This document shows, piece by piece, positions 33,194 through 46,632 of a stretch of 64,000 nt of DNA. Below the pieces are notes generated by a model. The model searched no databases and was not told where the DNA came from. It was given only the letters and a program-made list of their open reading frames with translations. A program made the position numbers and the translations under genes. Position 1 is the first letter of the stretch; each line of letters opens with the position of its first letter. Source of the DNA: Neostapfia colusana (Eukaryota > Streptophyta > Magnoliopsida > Poales > Poaceae); NCBI GenBank assembly GCA_030760725.1, contig JASWHV010000005.1, forward strand, positions 28,715,241 through 28,779,240. Reading direction: 5' to 3'.

Positions 33194-34003
33194 ATGGAAC
33201 TTGGAGGTTCAAGTCGAGGTGGGAATGACTCGACTTCATCACAAGAGCCATCGCCAACCGGATTGGCTGGAATTATGGCAAAGATGAATGAAACTCTCCA
33301 AACTCTAGTTCAGCAAGGCATAGATCGAGAAGCTCAACGTCACATGCCAACCCAGAGCACGTATCTGGATTTCTTGGCGACACAACCGCCGGTATTCTCT
33401 GAGGCGGCTGGCCATTGTGAAGCAAATCACTGGTTACGTGTCATTGAGTCCAAGCTTGGGTTGATCCGATGTGACGAATTCTCGAAGACTCTATATGCCA
33501 CTCAACAGCTTCACGGCTTTGCTGGAGCATGGTGGGCAGAGTACCTTGCTGTTCAACCAGCAGGGCATCGTGTCATATGGGCGGAGTTCCAGGCTGCATT
33601 TCGTGCTCGTTTCATCCCTGCGGGCATAATGCAACCCAGTCCGGATGAGTTCTGGAGTCTGAAGCAAGGGGACATGAGTGTTATTGAGTATGCGAAGGAA
33701 TTCAATCGCTTAGCTCAATATGTCCCTGACTATGTGAAATCACCATCCATGAGGGGTTATCATTTTTATCGAGGGCTGACTGCTAGGCTGCGATGTGAAT
33801 TGGCTCAAGTTAGCCAAGAGAATTTTGATGAGTTCGTGAGCTGTGCTATTGCTCAAGAATATTATTCCAACATTTACCTCAAAGAAAAGAGGGAGAGGGA
33901 CTCATCACAAGATGAAGACAATCGTCTACCTCAGAAGTATCGGTTGATAATCCGTTCACCTTCCGGACGAGAGATTCCACAAGAGGTGCAATCATTCTGG
34001 TAG
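33194..34003 (+). pseudogene. gag: E7 gag
   Basis: The frame is open from 33146; the first in-frame ATG is 33194. A likely older start lies a few codons upstream, where 'LVRTRSQ' resembles usual Gag openings but the initiator is TTG. The capsid domain spans about 33370-33870 (CEANHWLRVIESKLG, GAWWAEYLAV, FIPAGIMQPSPDEFWSLKQG, EYAKEFNRLAQYVP). TAG at 34001-34003 separates it from protease in the same frame; whether that was a read-through site or a mutation cannot be told. No CCHC knuckle is visible before protease, only a Ser/Pro/Gln/Tyr-rich stretch. Confidence 0.82.
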
Positions 34004-37000
34004 TGTGACGACTCTTCTACTCCACAGAGGTCTTATTCACCTCTACCGCAGCAGCAACTTATTTCTTATGCACCTAAGTATCCACAAGGTGCACTAGAAT
34101 ATTATTACCCTCAAGAGGCTGAAAATGAACAAGGTGACTTCTCAGCTGAACCAAGTGCTGTCCCACTTTATATTGACAATGAGCTCAACGTCAATGAAGC
34201 GACTGAACCAAGCAGCAACGCTATGTCTACGGGTCCAGTTTCAAAAAGTGATCTTGGACAGCCAAGAAATGCTATGGAAAAAGTGGGGACGGTTAATTAT
34301 GTGTCAGTCGATGATCTGCCAAAGGGAGGACCTGTTCTGGCTGGCAGGTTCACCTTAAATGACAAGCCGGTTGTCATTTTATTCGACTATGGTGCAACAC
34401 ATAACTTCATTAGCCGGGCAACGGTAATCCGGGATCAGATCTCCACAACTGTCACAAAAGGTTCTTACCTTATTCATTCGCCAGGTGGAGACATCTTAAC
34501 TAATGAAGTCGTCTCTCGAGCACCACTTTGCCTGGGTGGAAAAATTTATCCTACCACCCTCATCATTCTCGAAGACCAAGGAATCAATGCCATATTGGGA
34601 ATATCATGGTTGACCTTCCATAAGGCTGTTCTGGACATCGAGAACAGGAGTGTTCACTTGGACTCTCCACTTCACGGACGTCAAACATTGTATCTCGGCG
34701 AAGCGGTTTCCAAAGACCCGGAAGTATGTAATGCCGAGGTGTGCAAGTTAGAAGACATTCCGGTGGTCCGTGAATATCCGGACGTGTTTCCCAAAGATCT
34801 TCCAGGCTTACCACCTGAGCGCGAGGTGGAATTCAAAATAGAGTTGATACCGGGAACCACGCCGATCTCTCGGAGACCCTACAAAATGGCTCCGAGTGAG
34901 TTAGCAGAATTGAAGGAGCAACTCAAGGATCTGATGGACAAGGGGTTTATTCGTCCAAGTTCATCACCATGGGGTTGCTCAGCTTTGTTTGTGAAGAAGA
35001 AGGATGAGACGCTGAGGCTATGCGTCGACTATCGTCCTTTAAATGCTGTGACCATAAAGAACAAGTATCCACTACCAAGAATTGATATCCTCTTCGATCA
35101 ACTAGTGGGTGCTAAAGTCTTCTCCAAGATGGACTTAAGTTCGGGATATCATCAAATCAAGATTCGAGCGGAAGATGTCCCAAAAACAGCATTCTCGACA
35201 AGATATGGACTCTATGAATATCTTGTCATGTCATTTGGGTTGACCAATGCTCCGGCTCACTTTATGTACCTTATGAACTCGGTGTTCATGCCCAGCTGGA
35301 TCAGTTCGTCGTGGTATTCATCGACGACATTTTGGTCTATTCCAAATCTGAAGAGGAACACGCTAAACATTTGCATATTGTGCTCCAACGACTGCGAGAT
35401 CACAAGCTCTATGCAAAGTTTAGTAAATGTGAATTCTGGATCAACCAAGTGCCATTTCTTGGGCACATTATTTCAGCAGAAGGCATTGCTGTTGATCCAA
35501 GCAAGATTGAACAAGTGCTGAAGTGGAAGTCTCCAACATCAGTCCATGAAGTTCGTAGCTTCTTGGGTTTGGCGGGATATTATCGGAGGTTCATCCCGAG
35601 CTTCTCAAAAATCTCCAAACCTATGACGGAGCTACTGAAGAAAGGCATCAAGTATGATTGGAGCAAGCCATGTGAGGAAGCTTTTCAAGCGTTGGTAAAA
35701 CACCTCACAACAGCCCCGGTTCTAGCTCAACCGGATACAACCAAGCCTTTTAATGTTTATTGTGATGCATCCGGCGTCGGGCTTGGTTGTGTACTCATGC
35801 AAGGAGGACGTGTGGTCGCATATGGATCACGGCAATTACGGAATCATGAGCAACATTATCCAACTCATGATCTCGAGCTTGCTGCCGTGGTACTAGCTTT
35901 GAAGATGTGGAGACATTACCTATTGGGAAATCTGGTTCATCTCTACACCGACCACAAAAGTTTGAAGTACATATTCACTCAAAAGTAGTTGAATATGCGG
36001 CAACGGCGATGGTTGGAGCTGATCAAGGACTATGAGATTGAAATTCATTATCATCCGGGCAAGGCAAATGTGGTTGCCGATGCACTCAGCCGGAAGTCTC
36101 ATATTCATAACCTAACCATCACGCCGATAGAAGAGGAAGAACCAAGTCTTTACTTGGTTCCATTTGGAGCTCTGCATAACCTAGCCCTCATACCCACAAT
36201 AAAAGAGGAGGTTATGGCAGCTCAAAAGAAAGACAAGGGCATGGCTCATATCAGAAGGAGATTGAAGAACGGGGAAATGAATTGTTTCCGGTTAGATGAT
36301 GAAGACACTCTATGGTTCAAGGATCGGATAGTCGTACCCCGTGATATGAGTCTGCGGAAGAAAATTTTGGATGAGGCTCACTTATCCAAATTTTCTATTC
36401 ATCCGGGCAGCAACAAGATGTACCAAGAATTGAGGACTAAATTTTGGTGGACCCGGATGAAGAGAGAAGTTGCTAAATACGTATCAGAATGTGATACGTG
36501 TCGAAGAGTTAAGGCCGACCATGTAAAGAAGTCGGGCCTGCTGCAACCGCTACAAATACCGGCATGGAAGTGGGAAGACTTGAGTATGGATTTCATCGTT
36601 GGATTGCCGATGACCTCCCACCACCATGACTCGATTTGGGTAATCGTTGATCGATTAACCAAATCGGCACGTTTCATTCCGGTGCATACCAATTACAGCG
36701 CCAAGCAGTATGCGGAGTTATACATAGCACGAATCTTATGCCTGCACGGAGTTCCCCGTACCATTGTCTCCGACAGAGGATCGCTGTTCGTATCCTGTTT
36801 CTGGGAACAGCTACACACATCCTTGGGAACTAAATTGATTCGAAGCTCTGTGTATCACCCTCAAACCGATGGACAAACTGAGAGGGTGAATCAAATACTT
36901 GAAGATATGCTGAGAGCATGTGTCATCCACCACGGTAAGAGCTGGGATGATCACTTACCGTTGGCGGAGTTCTCATATAACAACGGGTATCAATCAAGTA

Positions 37001-37638
37001 TCAAAATGGTGCCTTATGAAGCTCTCTACGGCCGGAAGTGCCGCACACCCTTGAACTGGTGTGAATCCGGCGAGAGGGTAACTTACGGGATTGATCTCGT
37101 AAATGAAGCAGAAGAGCGGGTAAGGCTTATTCAAGCAAATCTGAAAGCCGCTCAGTCTAGACAAAAGAGCTATGCGGATAGGAGACGTCGTCCTCTGGAT
37201 TTCCATGTTGGGGACCACGTATACCTCCGCATATCTCCGATGAAGGGCATTCACCGATTTGGAGTGAAAGGAAAATTAGCTCCACGTTTTATCGGTCCCT
37301 TCATTATCATTGAAAGGTGTGGACCCGTGGCATACCGTTTGGAGCTACCGGCAGCCTTAGCCGGAGTTCATAACGTCTTCCACATATCTCAGTTGCGGAA
37401 GTGTTTAAAAGTTCCAACGGAGATTCTCACTGGAGACATGGAAAATTTGAAGCCGGACCTCACGTATATTGAGCGACCAACCCGGATAATTGATGAAAAG
37501 ACTCGCGAAACCAGGAATTGGACGCTGCGATTTTTCAAGGTGCTATGGAAAAATCACACGTCCGACGAAGCTACATGGGAAAGTGAGGAGTATTTGCAAC
37601 GCAATCATCCGGAGTTGTTAGAGGCGTATGTTGAGTAA
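34004..37638 (+). pseudogene. pol: E7 pol: protease, RT, RNase H, integrase, chromodomain
   Basis: Protease shows LFDYGATHNFIS (Asp codon at 34385); the usual DSG has become DYG. RT has LRLCVDYRPLN, FSKMDLSSGYH and FIDDILVYS (~35320). A 1-nt deletion near 35290 shifts the frame. RNase H follows (FNVYCDASGVGLG, YTDHKSLKYIF) with TAG at 35986-35988. Integrase has an HHCC region (36390-36510), Asp at 36589, Asp at 36772 and Glu at 36880 with D-35-E spacing, a GPF module (FIGPFIIIERCGP) and a C-terminal chromodomain (YIERPTRIIDEKTRE ... DEATWESEEYL). The PR-RT-RH-INT order is Ty3/gypsy. From 35989 to 37638 the frame is unbroken. Confidence 0.9.
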
Positions 37639-37690
37639 CTGTCCTCTCCACGTTGTCCTTAATCATGAATCTCGGGACAAGATTCTTTTT

Positions 37691-37703
37691 AAGGGGGGAG
37701 GAA
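37691..37703 (+). other. E7 polypurine tract
   Basis: AAGGGGGGAGGAA directly abuts the 3' LTR. Confidence 0.85.
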
Positions 37704-40700
37704 TGTAAAAGTCCCAAAACTTGTGAATAGAAAACTTAAGCTATGAATAAAGTTGAGTTTATATGCAAGAAATGGGACTTACAAAAACTTTTGTTTAATC
37801 ATGAAAGTGTTGGCATGAGCAATAAAACTTTGAATTCAGTTTGAATTAAGAGGGTCACTTCCAAAAAGAGGAGGGGCCATCTCCAAAGAGGAAAATGCAA
37901 ACTGATGTTTAAAAAGAAGTTGTATTTGCAATGACCAACTCATAGATCAGAGGGCATATTCAACTCCCCAGTTTCAAATTATGAAGAAGGCAATTTTTGA
38001 GCAAATTTGGAGGTTCTTTGATATGTGTATCAAAGCTACTTGTGAATTGTCATTGAAATTTGAATTCGAATTTGAAACTGAAGTAAAAATTTCCAAATTT
38101 CCAATTGGCCTTTGAATTTAAGCTCTTCATAGCTGAATTTTCCATGTGCCAAGATTTGGAGGTATTTGTGAAAGTTTTGGGGATAAGAAAGGGGGTGGGC
38201 CCCACATGTCATAGTGACATTCAAACTTACCCTCGAAGCAATCTTGCTGTTTCCCACGAGCGGCCAAGACCTTCCTCCGAACGACACCGGGGCGCCACCG
38301 AGGTCACCGCCTCACCCTCGTTCGCGCGCTGGCGACCAGTTTACCGCCTCCCTCCCTACCTCGGCGTGATATTTTTCCTCTGAACCGAGCCAACGGTGTT
38401 TCTTTTCCCCTCCTCGCGCCCGATAAACCCTGAGCTCGCCGCCGCTTCGGGTCTGACCGGAGGTGCATGCCAAACCAGCGCACAGCAACTTCTGAGCCGC
38501 AAAACAGCAAGGCCTGATCGTCCTCCACTCCCTCAGCTCAAGAGCAGTCCGGTTCCGGCCTCCCTTCCCTAGCAAAGCTCATTTCCGCGGCAACCGAACT
38601 GCACAGCAGATCGTCGCTCCCGTGGACAGTGGAGTCTAGCGCCTTTCACGGCCAAGCAAGGACATCCCCGGACGCGCCAGCGATCCCTGCTGCTTCCACC
38701 CAAACCACAAGGCAAGCCGTGAACCACCGAGCAAGAATTCGGAAAAACTTCACCGGCGGCCACCGGGCGACGTTCTGGTATGAATTCTCCAAATTCTCAC
38801 TCCTTTCTTGTCTTTAGGTCACTAAACTGTGCTCAAAGGACCTAGACTCGAGGACGACCCGATCCCCTCCCCAATCCTGGCTTGAAACCCCATATTAGCA
38901 GATCATTTTGAAGTTTCCGGGCGGTGATCATGGCGGGGACCCTCGGGCGTATGGTGAACCCCCACTTGCCGTCATTCCCTTGCCAGTTCGAGGCCATGCC
39001 GAGGTTTCCTGACCTTCACTGGTTCTGTAGAGCAAATTTCCCGAGCTTTTGGCGGGCTAGTGTGCTCGGGCCACGGTGCCGAAGCCTCACCGAGGTGTGC
39101 GCACGTCGCCGACCGGTTTCCGGTCGCCGGCAGCCCGAATGCACCGCACCGTTGAATTCCTCGTGGGTGAAAACCCCCAGGAGGCGATTAGCAGGCCGGG
39201 AGACGGTCGGGAAGCCGACTCCGGTGAGCTCCGACGAGTCTCCGGCGAGGGGGCGGCGTGGGAAAAGGAGGACAGGCCGAGGTTGAAGACGACCGGCCGG
39301 TCCCACCTGTCAGTGGCGATATTTTAAATCTTCGATCCGCTGCGGCCCCGGATCCAGTGTGGTGGCGCGGGAAAAGGTCTGTGGCCCCGTGTGGCTCGTG
39401 TTCCAGCGGTCGACACGTGGCCCTGTGGCCCACAGGCAGAGTTTGAACTTTTCCCGAATAAATTTGAATTCCAGATTTGGCTCAAAATTTGGATCTGCAT
39501 AACTTTTGCTAGAGAGCTCCAAATTTAGTGATTCAAATTGGGTTGGATTCAGGATTAAATGCTCTATCCAAATATGCAACCCAATTTGCATGAAAACCAA
39601 TAGAAAATTCTGGAAAATTCTTTAAAGCTTTTCAGAAAAAGAATTTTAGAGGGAGTTTGGTTCATCCAAAATTCCCCAAATTTTTCCAGGATATTCTTCA
39701 GGATATTAGGAGACTCCTGTAAAAGTTTCAGCTCATTTGGAGTTGATTAGTTAGGATAATTCCAATTTCAAGCTTCTGTATTCAAATGAATACCGAAACA
39801 TTTTCAGGAAATTTCCAAAACTTGGAAATTCAGTTCTGGCCATTCCGTAGCTCCAAAAATCCTAGGAAAATTCATGCATACTCCCTGAGCTATGTATGAA
39901 ATTATAGTTCACTTGAATTTGCATGAAAGTGCAAATTTAATCAGAATTAATTCCTTTTTGCCTAAATGCTTAGGGAATTGTTCTGGGTGATCCACTCAGT
40001 GAAATGTTTTAAATTTTTGTCCAGAGGACTTTCTTGTGACAAGGGACTCCCAAGAAAATTTCCAGCTCCATTGGGGCCCTGGATCATTAGTGTTATGTTC
40101 AATCATTAGTTAATCCCCACCCAAGTGATGAACCCCACTTCTCACTTGATGATAGTGCTTAGACACAAACCCAAACCACTAGCACCAGTTTCATTTTAAA
40201 TTCTTAAACAAAGTTCCAGTTTCAAACTTGTCTTTAGAACTTGTTAGAAAAAAGTTTTATAATTAAACATATATACATATTTATAACGTGTAGTGATTAG
40301 ACGTGGAAAGTGAAGAAGGAGGAGTTGAGCTTGAAGCAAGAAGCAAGAAGGCAGTGATTCAGCTTCAAGTCATCATCAGCAACTAACTTCATCTTATCTG
40401 ACTTTAGACACCTGCAAAACCAAGGCAAGCCCCGGTTTGCATTTAAGTTGTTTTTTAAAAGTTTCCGTTGTTCACTATTATTGGTCTTAGTTTGTATGTG
40501 CATTAGGTCAAGGTTGTTTTATACCCCACTTGCATAACCAAAAATGAACCCTGAGGTCAAGGGTATAAGGGTGTCATCTCTGTAGAATAAGGCCGTGCTA
40601 AATAGGCTAGGACAGCCGGTAGAAGACGAGTAGTTGGAAACTGCTCGCGAGCTATAGTTTAGAATATCATAAGTGTGGTTGGGAAAGGAAGCAAACTAAA

Positions 40701-41823
40701 GTTTACATTTCTAAAGATGAGACCGGGCAGAGGGGTTAGGCTGCGACAAGACGAGGTCTTGGTCGAGTAGCTCTGCCTGTGTCGGTTAAGGACCGATGCG
40801 TATGCCGCGTCCAGGAGCAAGTATTGAGTTGTGTACCGGATGCTTACTGATATATGGGAACCAGGAAACTGATGTACCAGGTTCACTGGATTGTAGAGGA
40901 TCGTCTCGTTAGACCTATGAGCCCGAGACGGCGCGACCGGTTCTACAGTCTAGTGTCCTGAGAAAGGTTGCCACATACGACGTAATGAAGGACGCCAGAG
41001 TTGGGTCTTCAGAGGTGGGCGTATGTGTCGAGTTATCCGGGTAGTGTTTGATTCGAATCACCGTCCCTCGCGGTTAATGAGTACCGCTTGCTCCCATGTT
41101 GTGACGTAATTAATCAACATGTGTGGAAACAGTTTGCAAAAGTATAATTGCTGCTATGATTAGGTTAAGTTGCATGAAAACCATGTTTGAAGTAGAGATA
41201 GAGCTAACTAAAGTTAATTTCTACCTTGGGGCAAGTAACATTGGAATGAAGCGTTTCTTGTTTGATTGTGGAGTTCCAATGTTGCTGATCGCAAGGTCAC
41301 TACTAGTATGGCTAAAATCTGAAAGTTAAGGATGAACTCGTAGGTGAGTCTTTTGGCAAATGACAGGCTTAAGTCTTAGGTTACTTTCATGTAGAGTTTC
41401 ATGTCTTAGGAAAGACGGTTAAGTCTTGCTGAGCCTTGTGCTCACTCTTGCTATATAAGTGGTTTTGCAGGTAAGCATCGACGCTATAAAGAGGGTTGTC
41501 CGGTGAGACTCGGAAACTTCCGAGTCATGTCACACTTGGAGAACCTAGCCGCTGACATGTCTTCGTGTTGCTAGCGGGAGGAGTCCGCGGGCTGGACCTC
41601 TTCTCGAGTGCTTCTTAGATATTCATCGTGAGCTGTTTATAGACTTCCGCTGTAGCTATTTTATGTAAATTATTTAAAAAGAATAATTGTAAGCTTCCGC
41701 TTTTGATTTATGTAATACTGTGTTCCTTATATGTGTGCTGTTGGGTGCCGCATAACACGGCACCACCCAATGCGATCCCCGGGCAAGGCGGCACGACCTC
41801 GTGATCGGGATCGGGCCCCCTCA
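37704..41823 (+). repeat. E7 3' LTR (4120 bp)
   Basis: Matches 27502-31627 throughout with scattered substitutions and small indels. It carries the same hairpins (hairpin 2 at 41237-41283). It is followed by TSD gtgaa. Confidence 0.92.
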
Positions 41824-41828
41824 GTGAA

Positions 41829-42120
41829 TAGCTTAGATTGGCCTTTAAACCCACCTTTACATAGGAAACCATCCTTGAATAGGAGTTGTGTGGGCCCTTG
41901 TGATGATTATTTGTGATTGTTTGCTTAGTGTGAGTTGGGGGACGTCTCAAAATATTGTCCATATCCACACGTAAGAAGAAAGAGATGTGAGATGTCTCGG
42001 CACTTGCTCACATCCTCATATGGGCTAATATATACATAGTCCAACTCACCTTGATGCATATAGTTGGAGGTAATCTACCTAACCTTCTAACACCCTATTC
42101 TATTTCGATCTCTCTCACAG
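41829..42120 (+). other. E6 leader, right part
   Basis: Continues the E6 leader after E7; matches E1 1130-1401. It ends in 'tctctctcacag' immediately before the gag ATG. Confidence 0.8.
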
Positions 42121-43305
42121 ATGGCGAGAGGAAACGCTGGCCGAAGGAACGTCCAGGAGGATGACCATGATGAAGTTCCTGCTAACCCAGGAGCCGGCGA
42201 AAACCATCTAGAAAGGTTGATGGCCATGCAAAACCAGCTTATGCAAACCATGATCCAAACTTTGGGTCAGTTGCAGAACAACCAAAACCCCGTTCCGGCA
42301 CCGCCGCCACCACCACCGCCAGCTCATAACAGGTTGGGAGAGTTCATGAGGACTCGACCACCCACCTTTGCTCAAGCTAGTGATCCCATGGAGGCCGATG
42401 ATTGGTTAAAATCAGTGGAGAAAAAGCTTGCCATTGTTCAGGGCAATGACAGAGAGAAAGTTCTCTTCGCGTCGCACCAACTTATGGGAGCCGCTGCTGA
42501 CTGGTGGGATGCCTTGAGCAACGCCCATGCCAAACCGTAGACAATCACTTGGACTGAGTTCAAGGAAAGTTTCCGCTCTCACTACATCCCTGCTGGTGTA
42601 ATGATGCTCAAAAGGCAGGAGTTCGAAGGTCTCCGCCAAGGACAGAAAAGTGTGAATGAGTATCTTAACAAGTTCATACAACTGTCCCGGTATGCCCTCG
42701 AAGACGTCAACTCAGATCAGAGGAAGCAGTACCTGTTCATGAGAGGGTTGAACAATGAGATCCAGGTTCAGCTCCTCAACAGTGACTACGTAAGCTTCCA
42801 GAAGCTGGTTGACAAAGCCATAGTAGTTGAAAACAAGATCCGAGAGATCGAGCGAGAGTGCAAAAGGAAGATGCCATACCAGCCCCAAGGGAGCAACGTA
42901 CGACCTAGATACATGCCCCTTGCACTGCAGTATGGATCGACCACTCCTGCGTACCGCCCTGGTCAGCAACCACAGCAACAATTTGTTGCACCGGCACCTC
43001 GTGTGCCCATGCCTCCTGCGCCCCGACCTAACAATGGAACCCCTGTTCAAAAATCCCACCCCAACGCACCTGCTGCCATAGGCAACAGGGCATGCTTTGC
43101 ATGCGGGGAGGTAGGCCACTTCGCGAACCAGTGCCCGAGGAGAGGCCCTGGACAGCAAGGTAACGTGCCCAAGGAGAACCCGCGACCGAACAGAGGAGAC
43201 AATCAAGGGAACCGTGGACAGCAGAACTATGCTCGCGGCCACGTGAACCATGTCACAGCCGAGGAAGCACAACAGGCTGAGGACGTCGTAATTGGTATGT
43301 TCTTT
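42121..43305 (+). pseudogene. gag: E6 gag
   Basis: ATG at 42121. The N-terminal segment is polar, followed by a Leu/Met/Gln helix (LERLMAMQNQLMQTM), a proline run, the capsid domain (TFAQASDPMEADDWLKS, GAAADWWDAL, EFEGLRQGQKSVNEYLNKF) and a CCHC knuckle CFACGEVGHFANQC starting at 43093. The sole break is TAG at 42538-42540 where a Gln is expected. The frame runs on into protease without a stop, as in many Ty3/gypsy elements that make one Gag-Pol. Length is normal for the group. Confidence 0.88.
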
Positions 43306-46300
43306 GCCAACTCCAACCCAGCCACCATCTTATTTGATTCTGGAGCATCGCATTCCTTCATATCATCCAAATATGTTGACAAACATCATCTACCTGTATC
43401 CCACTTAGAATGTGCTATGTTAGTTAATTCTCCCGGAGGAGAAATGAGGACTAATATAGTATGTCCGAAAGTAAGCGTTAAAATAAGGGGGGTAGACTTC
43501 CTTGCCAACCTTATTGTCTTGGACTCCCAAGGGATTGACATCATACTCGGAATGGATTGGCTAACCAAGCACAACGGAGTAATCCAATGTGCTGAAAGGA
43601 GCGTGCAGTTGACAAACGAGCATGGTATTCGTGTCGAGTTTGAGTCAGCCCAGCAAACCACTGGAGGTGCAAATCTGAGCCACATTGAAGGAGTAGCATT
43701 GGACAGTATTCCGGTGGTTCGAGAGTTTTCGGACGTGTTCCCAGAAGAGCTTCCAGGTATGCCACCTGACTGGGACATTGAGTTTGCCATAGAGTTGGTA
43801 CCCGGAACTGCACCCAAAGCCAAGAGACCATATAGGATGCCCATCAACGAGCTAGTTGAACTCAAGAAGCAGATTCAAGAACAGTTGGAAATGGGTTTTA
43901 TCCGTCCAAGCTCGTCACCATGGGGAGCTCCGGTGCTCTTTGTAGACAAGAAGGATGGAACCCAAAGGATGTGCGTGGATTATAGGTCTCTCAACGAGGT
44001 AACCATCAAGAACAAATACCCTCTGCCCCGTATAGAGGACCTGTTCGACCAAATGAAAGGAGCCCGAGTGTTCTCCAAGATTGATCTTCAGTCGGGATAT
44101 TTCCACCTGAAGATTAAGCCCTCCAATATACCTAAGACGGTGTTGTCGGACACGGTATGATTCGTATGAATATACCGTTATGTCGTTTGGGTTGACAAAG
44201 GCAACCGCATACTTCATGTACCTTGTGAACAAGGTTTTCATGGAGTACTTGGACAAGTTCGTCGTGGTTTTCATCGACGACATTATGGTGTATTCAAAGA
44301 GTGAGGAGGAGCATGAAGAACATCTGAGATTGACCCTGCAGAAGTTGCGTGAGCATCAATTGTATGCCAAGATCAACAAGTGTCAATTTTGGCTAAAGGA
44401 AATATATTTCCTAGGCCACATTATCTCCAAGGAAGGAGTATCGGTTGATCCTGGAAAGGTGAGAGATGTTCTGAAGTGGGACCAACCGAAGAGCGTGAGG
44501 GATATTTGGAGTTTCCTTGGGAGTGGCAGGATACTATCAACACTTCATTAAAGACTTCTCTAAAATAGCAAAACCTATGACGGAGTTGCTAATGAAGGGA
44601 AAGGTCTTTCAATGGACACCAGCCTGCCAAGAATGTTTTGAGGAACTCAAGAGAAGGCTAACCACAGCACCCGCTCTGGTATTGCCAGATGTAAGCAACA
44701 GCTTTGACATATATTGTGACGCATCCAGACAGGGACTCGGATGTGTGCTCATGCAGGAAGGACAAGTGGTAGCCTATGCCTCACGGCAATTAAAGAAGCA
44801 CGAGCTTAACTATCCTACACATGACTTGGAGTTAGCAGCAGTAGTGCATGCATTGAAGATTTGGAGACATTATATCCTTGGCCATCGATGTGAGATCAAT
44901 ACGGATCATAAAAGCCTCAAGTACATATTCACACAAACGGACTTGAATTTGAGGCAACGTCAATGGTTAGAGCTTATCAAGGATTATGATGTTGGAATCA
45001 ACTACCACCCGGGGAAGGCCAATGTAGTAGCTGATGCATTGAGCAGAAAGGGAGCATGTCACCAACTCACGGTTCGGGAGCTACCACCCGAGCTACGAAA
45101 GGAGTTCGAACGGTTACACCTCGGATTCTTGAATAACATGGAAATAATAGAGATCCACTCCTCATTGGAACAAGAAATAAGAAAGGGCCAAGCAACGGAC
45201 GAGGAGATCAAGGAGATCAAGGAAAGAATCCGACAAGGAATAGAGAAGGATTTCAAGGAGGATGAAAAGGGTATGCTTTGGCTAGGAAAAAGGATTTGTG
45301 TGCCAAACATAAGACACCTCCGCGACATGATATTGAATGAGGCACATGATTCCCCCTATTCCATACATCCCGGAAGCACCAAAATGTACAAGGACTTGAA
45401 AACTTGTTATTGGTGGGATGGTATGAAGCGGGATATAGCTGAATACGTTGCCCTATGTGACACATGCCAACGGGTGAAGGCCGAACATCAAAGACCCGCT
45501 GGATTGTTGCAACCTTTGAAAATACCCGAATGGAAGTGGGAGGACATCAGTATGGATTTCATCGTCGGATAGCCACATACTCAGTCGGGATACGACTCCA
45601 TCTGGGTCATTGTGGACCGATTGACAAAAACCGCCCATTTTCTCCCTGTAAAGACCAGTTACAACGTTGCATAATTGGCAGAGTTGTACATGGAAAAGAT
45701 CGTGTGCCGTCATGGAGTCCCGAAGAGGATAGGCTCAGATCGAGGTTCTCAGTTTACCACTAGATCCTGGAGGAAGCTGCAGAAAGCCATGGGTACACGA
45801 CTGGATTTTAGCTCCGCCTATCACCCACAAACTGATGGGCAAACCGAAAGGACAAACCAAATTCTGGAAGACATGTTGAGAGCTTGCGCCTTAAAATGTG
45901 GGCGTAGTTGGGATAGGAGTTTACCGTATGCCGAATTCTCCTATAACAACAGCTATCAAGCTAGCTTGAAAATGTCGCCTTTCGAAGCCTTATATGGTAG
46001 ACGGTGTAGAACGCCACTGTTCTGGAATGAGACCGGAGAGAACCAGGTGTTTGGACCCGAAGTGCTACAAGAAGCCGAAGAGCAAGTCCAAACAGTACGG
46101 GAGAACTTAAAGGCTGCTCAGTCATGACAGAAAGGCTATGCGGACAATAGGTGAAGGAAGTTGACTTTCGAAGTAGGAGACTTCGTATACCTTAAGGTGT
46201 CGCCTATCCGAGGCCAATGACATTTCAACGTCAAAGGCAAGCTAGCACCTCGCTACATTGGACCATTTAAGATTCTGAATAAGCGAGGAGAAGTAGCCTA

Positions 46301-46592
46301 TCAACTAGAGCTCCCAACCCACCTCTCCGACGTACATGACGTGTTTCATGTATCCCAGCTCAAGAAGTGCTTGAGAGCACCAGAAGAACAAGTATCAATG
46401 GGAGAGCTTGAACTTCAAAAGGACCTGACTTATGCGGAACACCCTGTCCGAATCTTGGACGTGAAGGAAAGGGTCACCAGAAACAAAGTAATTCGATGGT
46501 GCAAGGTACAATGGAGCCATCACACCGAAGCTGAAGCCACATGGGAGCGAGAAGAGGATATCAAGGCAGAATTTCCCATCTATTTCCACTAA
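43306..46592 (+). pseudogene. pol: E6 pol: protease, RT, RNase H, integrase, chromodomain
   Basis: Protease DSGASHSF (Asp codon at 43336); RT with MCVDYRSLNEV, FSKIDLQSGYF and FIDDIMVYS; RNase H with DIYCDASRQGLG and NTDHKSLKYIF; integrase HHCC, MDFIVG, SDRGSQF, GQTERTNQ; chromodomain at the end (LTYAEHPVRIL ... ATWEREED). Breaks: 1-nt insertion near 44140 (premature TGA at 44158), 1-nt insertion near 44521, then in-frame TAG 45570, TAA 45672, TGA 46125, TGA 46152 and TGA 46218. Three of the stops are TGA at codons that are CGA in E1, the pattern expected from loss of methylated CpG. It cannot make a full enzyme. Confidence 0.9.
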
Positions 46593-46618
46593 CGAATCTC
46601 GAGGGCGAGATTCAATTT

Positions 46619-46630
46619 AAGGAGGGTAGA
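46619..46630 (+). other. E6 polypurine tract
   Basis: AAGGAGGGTAGA, 2 nt before the 3' LTR; counterpart of E1 3470-3481. Confidence 0.8.
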
Positions 46631-46632
46631 TT

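Larger units (their letters stand above)
27502..41823 (+). mobile_element. E7: full-length Ty3/gypsy chromovirus-type element nested in E6
   Basis: LTRs 27502-31627 (4126 bp) and 37704-41823 (4120 bp), ends TG...CA, TSD gtgaa (27497-27501, 41824-41828), inserted 155 bp inside the E6 leader. The internal 6.1 kb carries PBS, leader, gag, PR, RT, RNase H, integrase, chromodomain and PPT. Damage is light: two in-frame stops, one frameshift and a changed protease residue. LTRs differ by a few bases per few hundred by eye. The long LTRs and chromodomain suggest the Tekay/Del group (inference). Confidence 0.92.
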
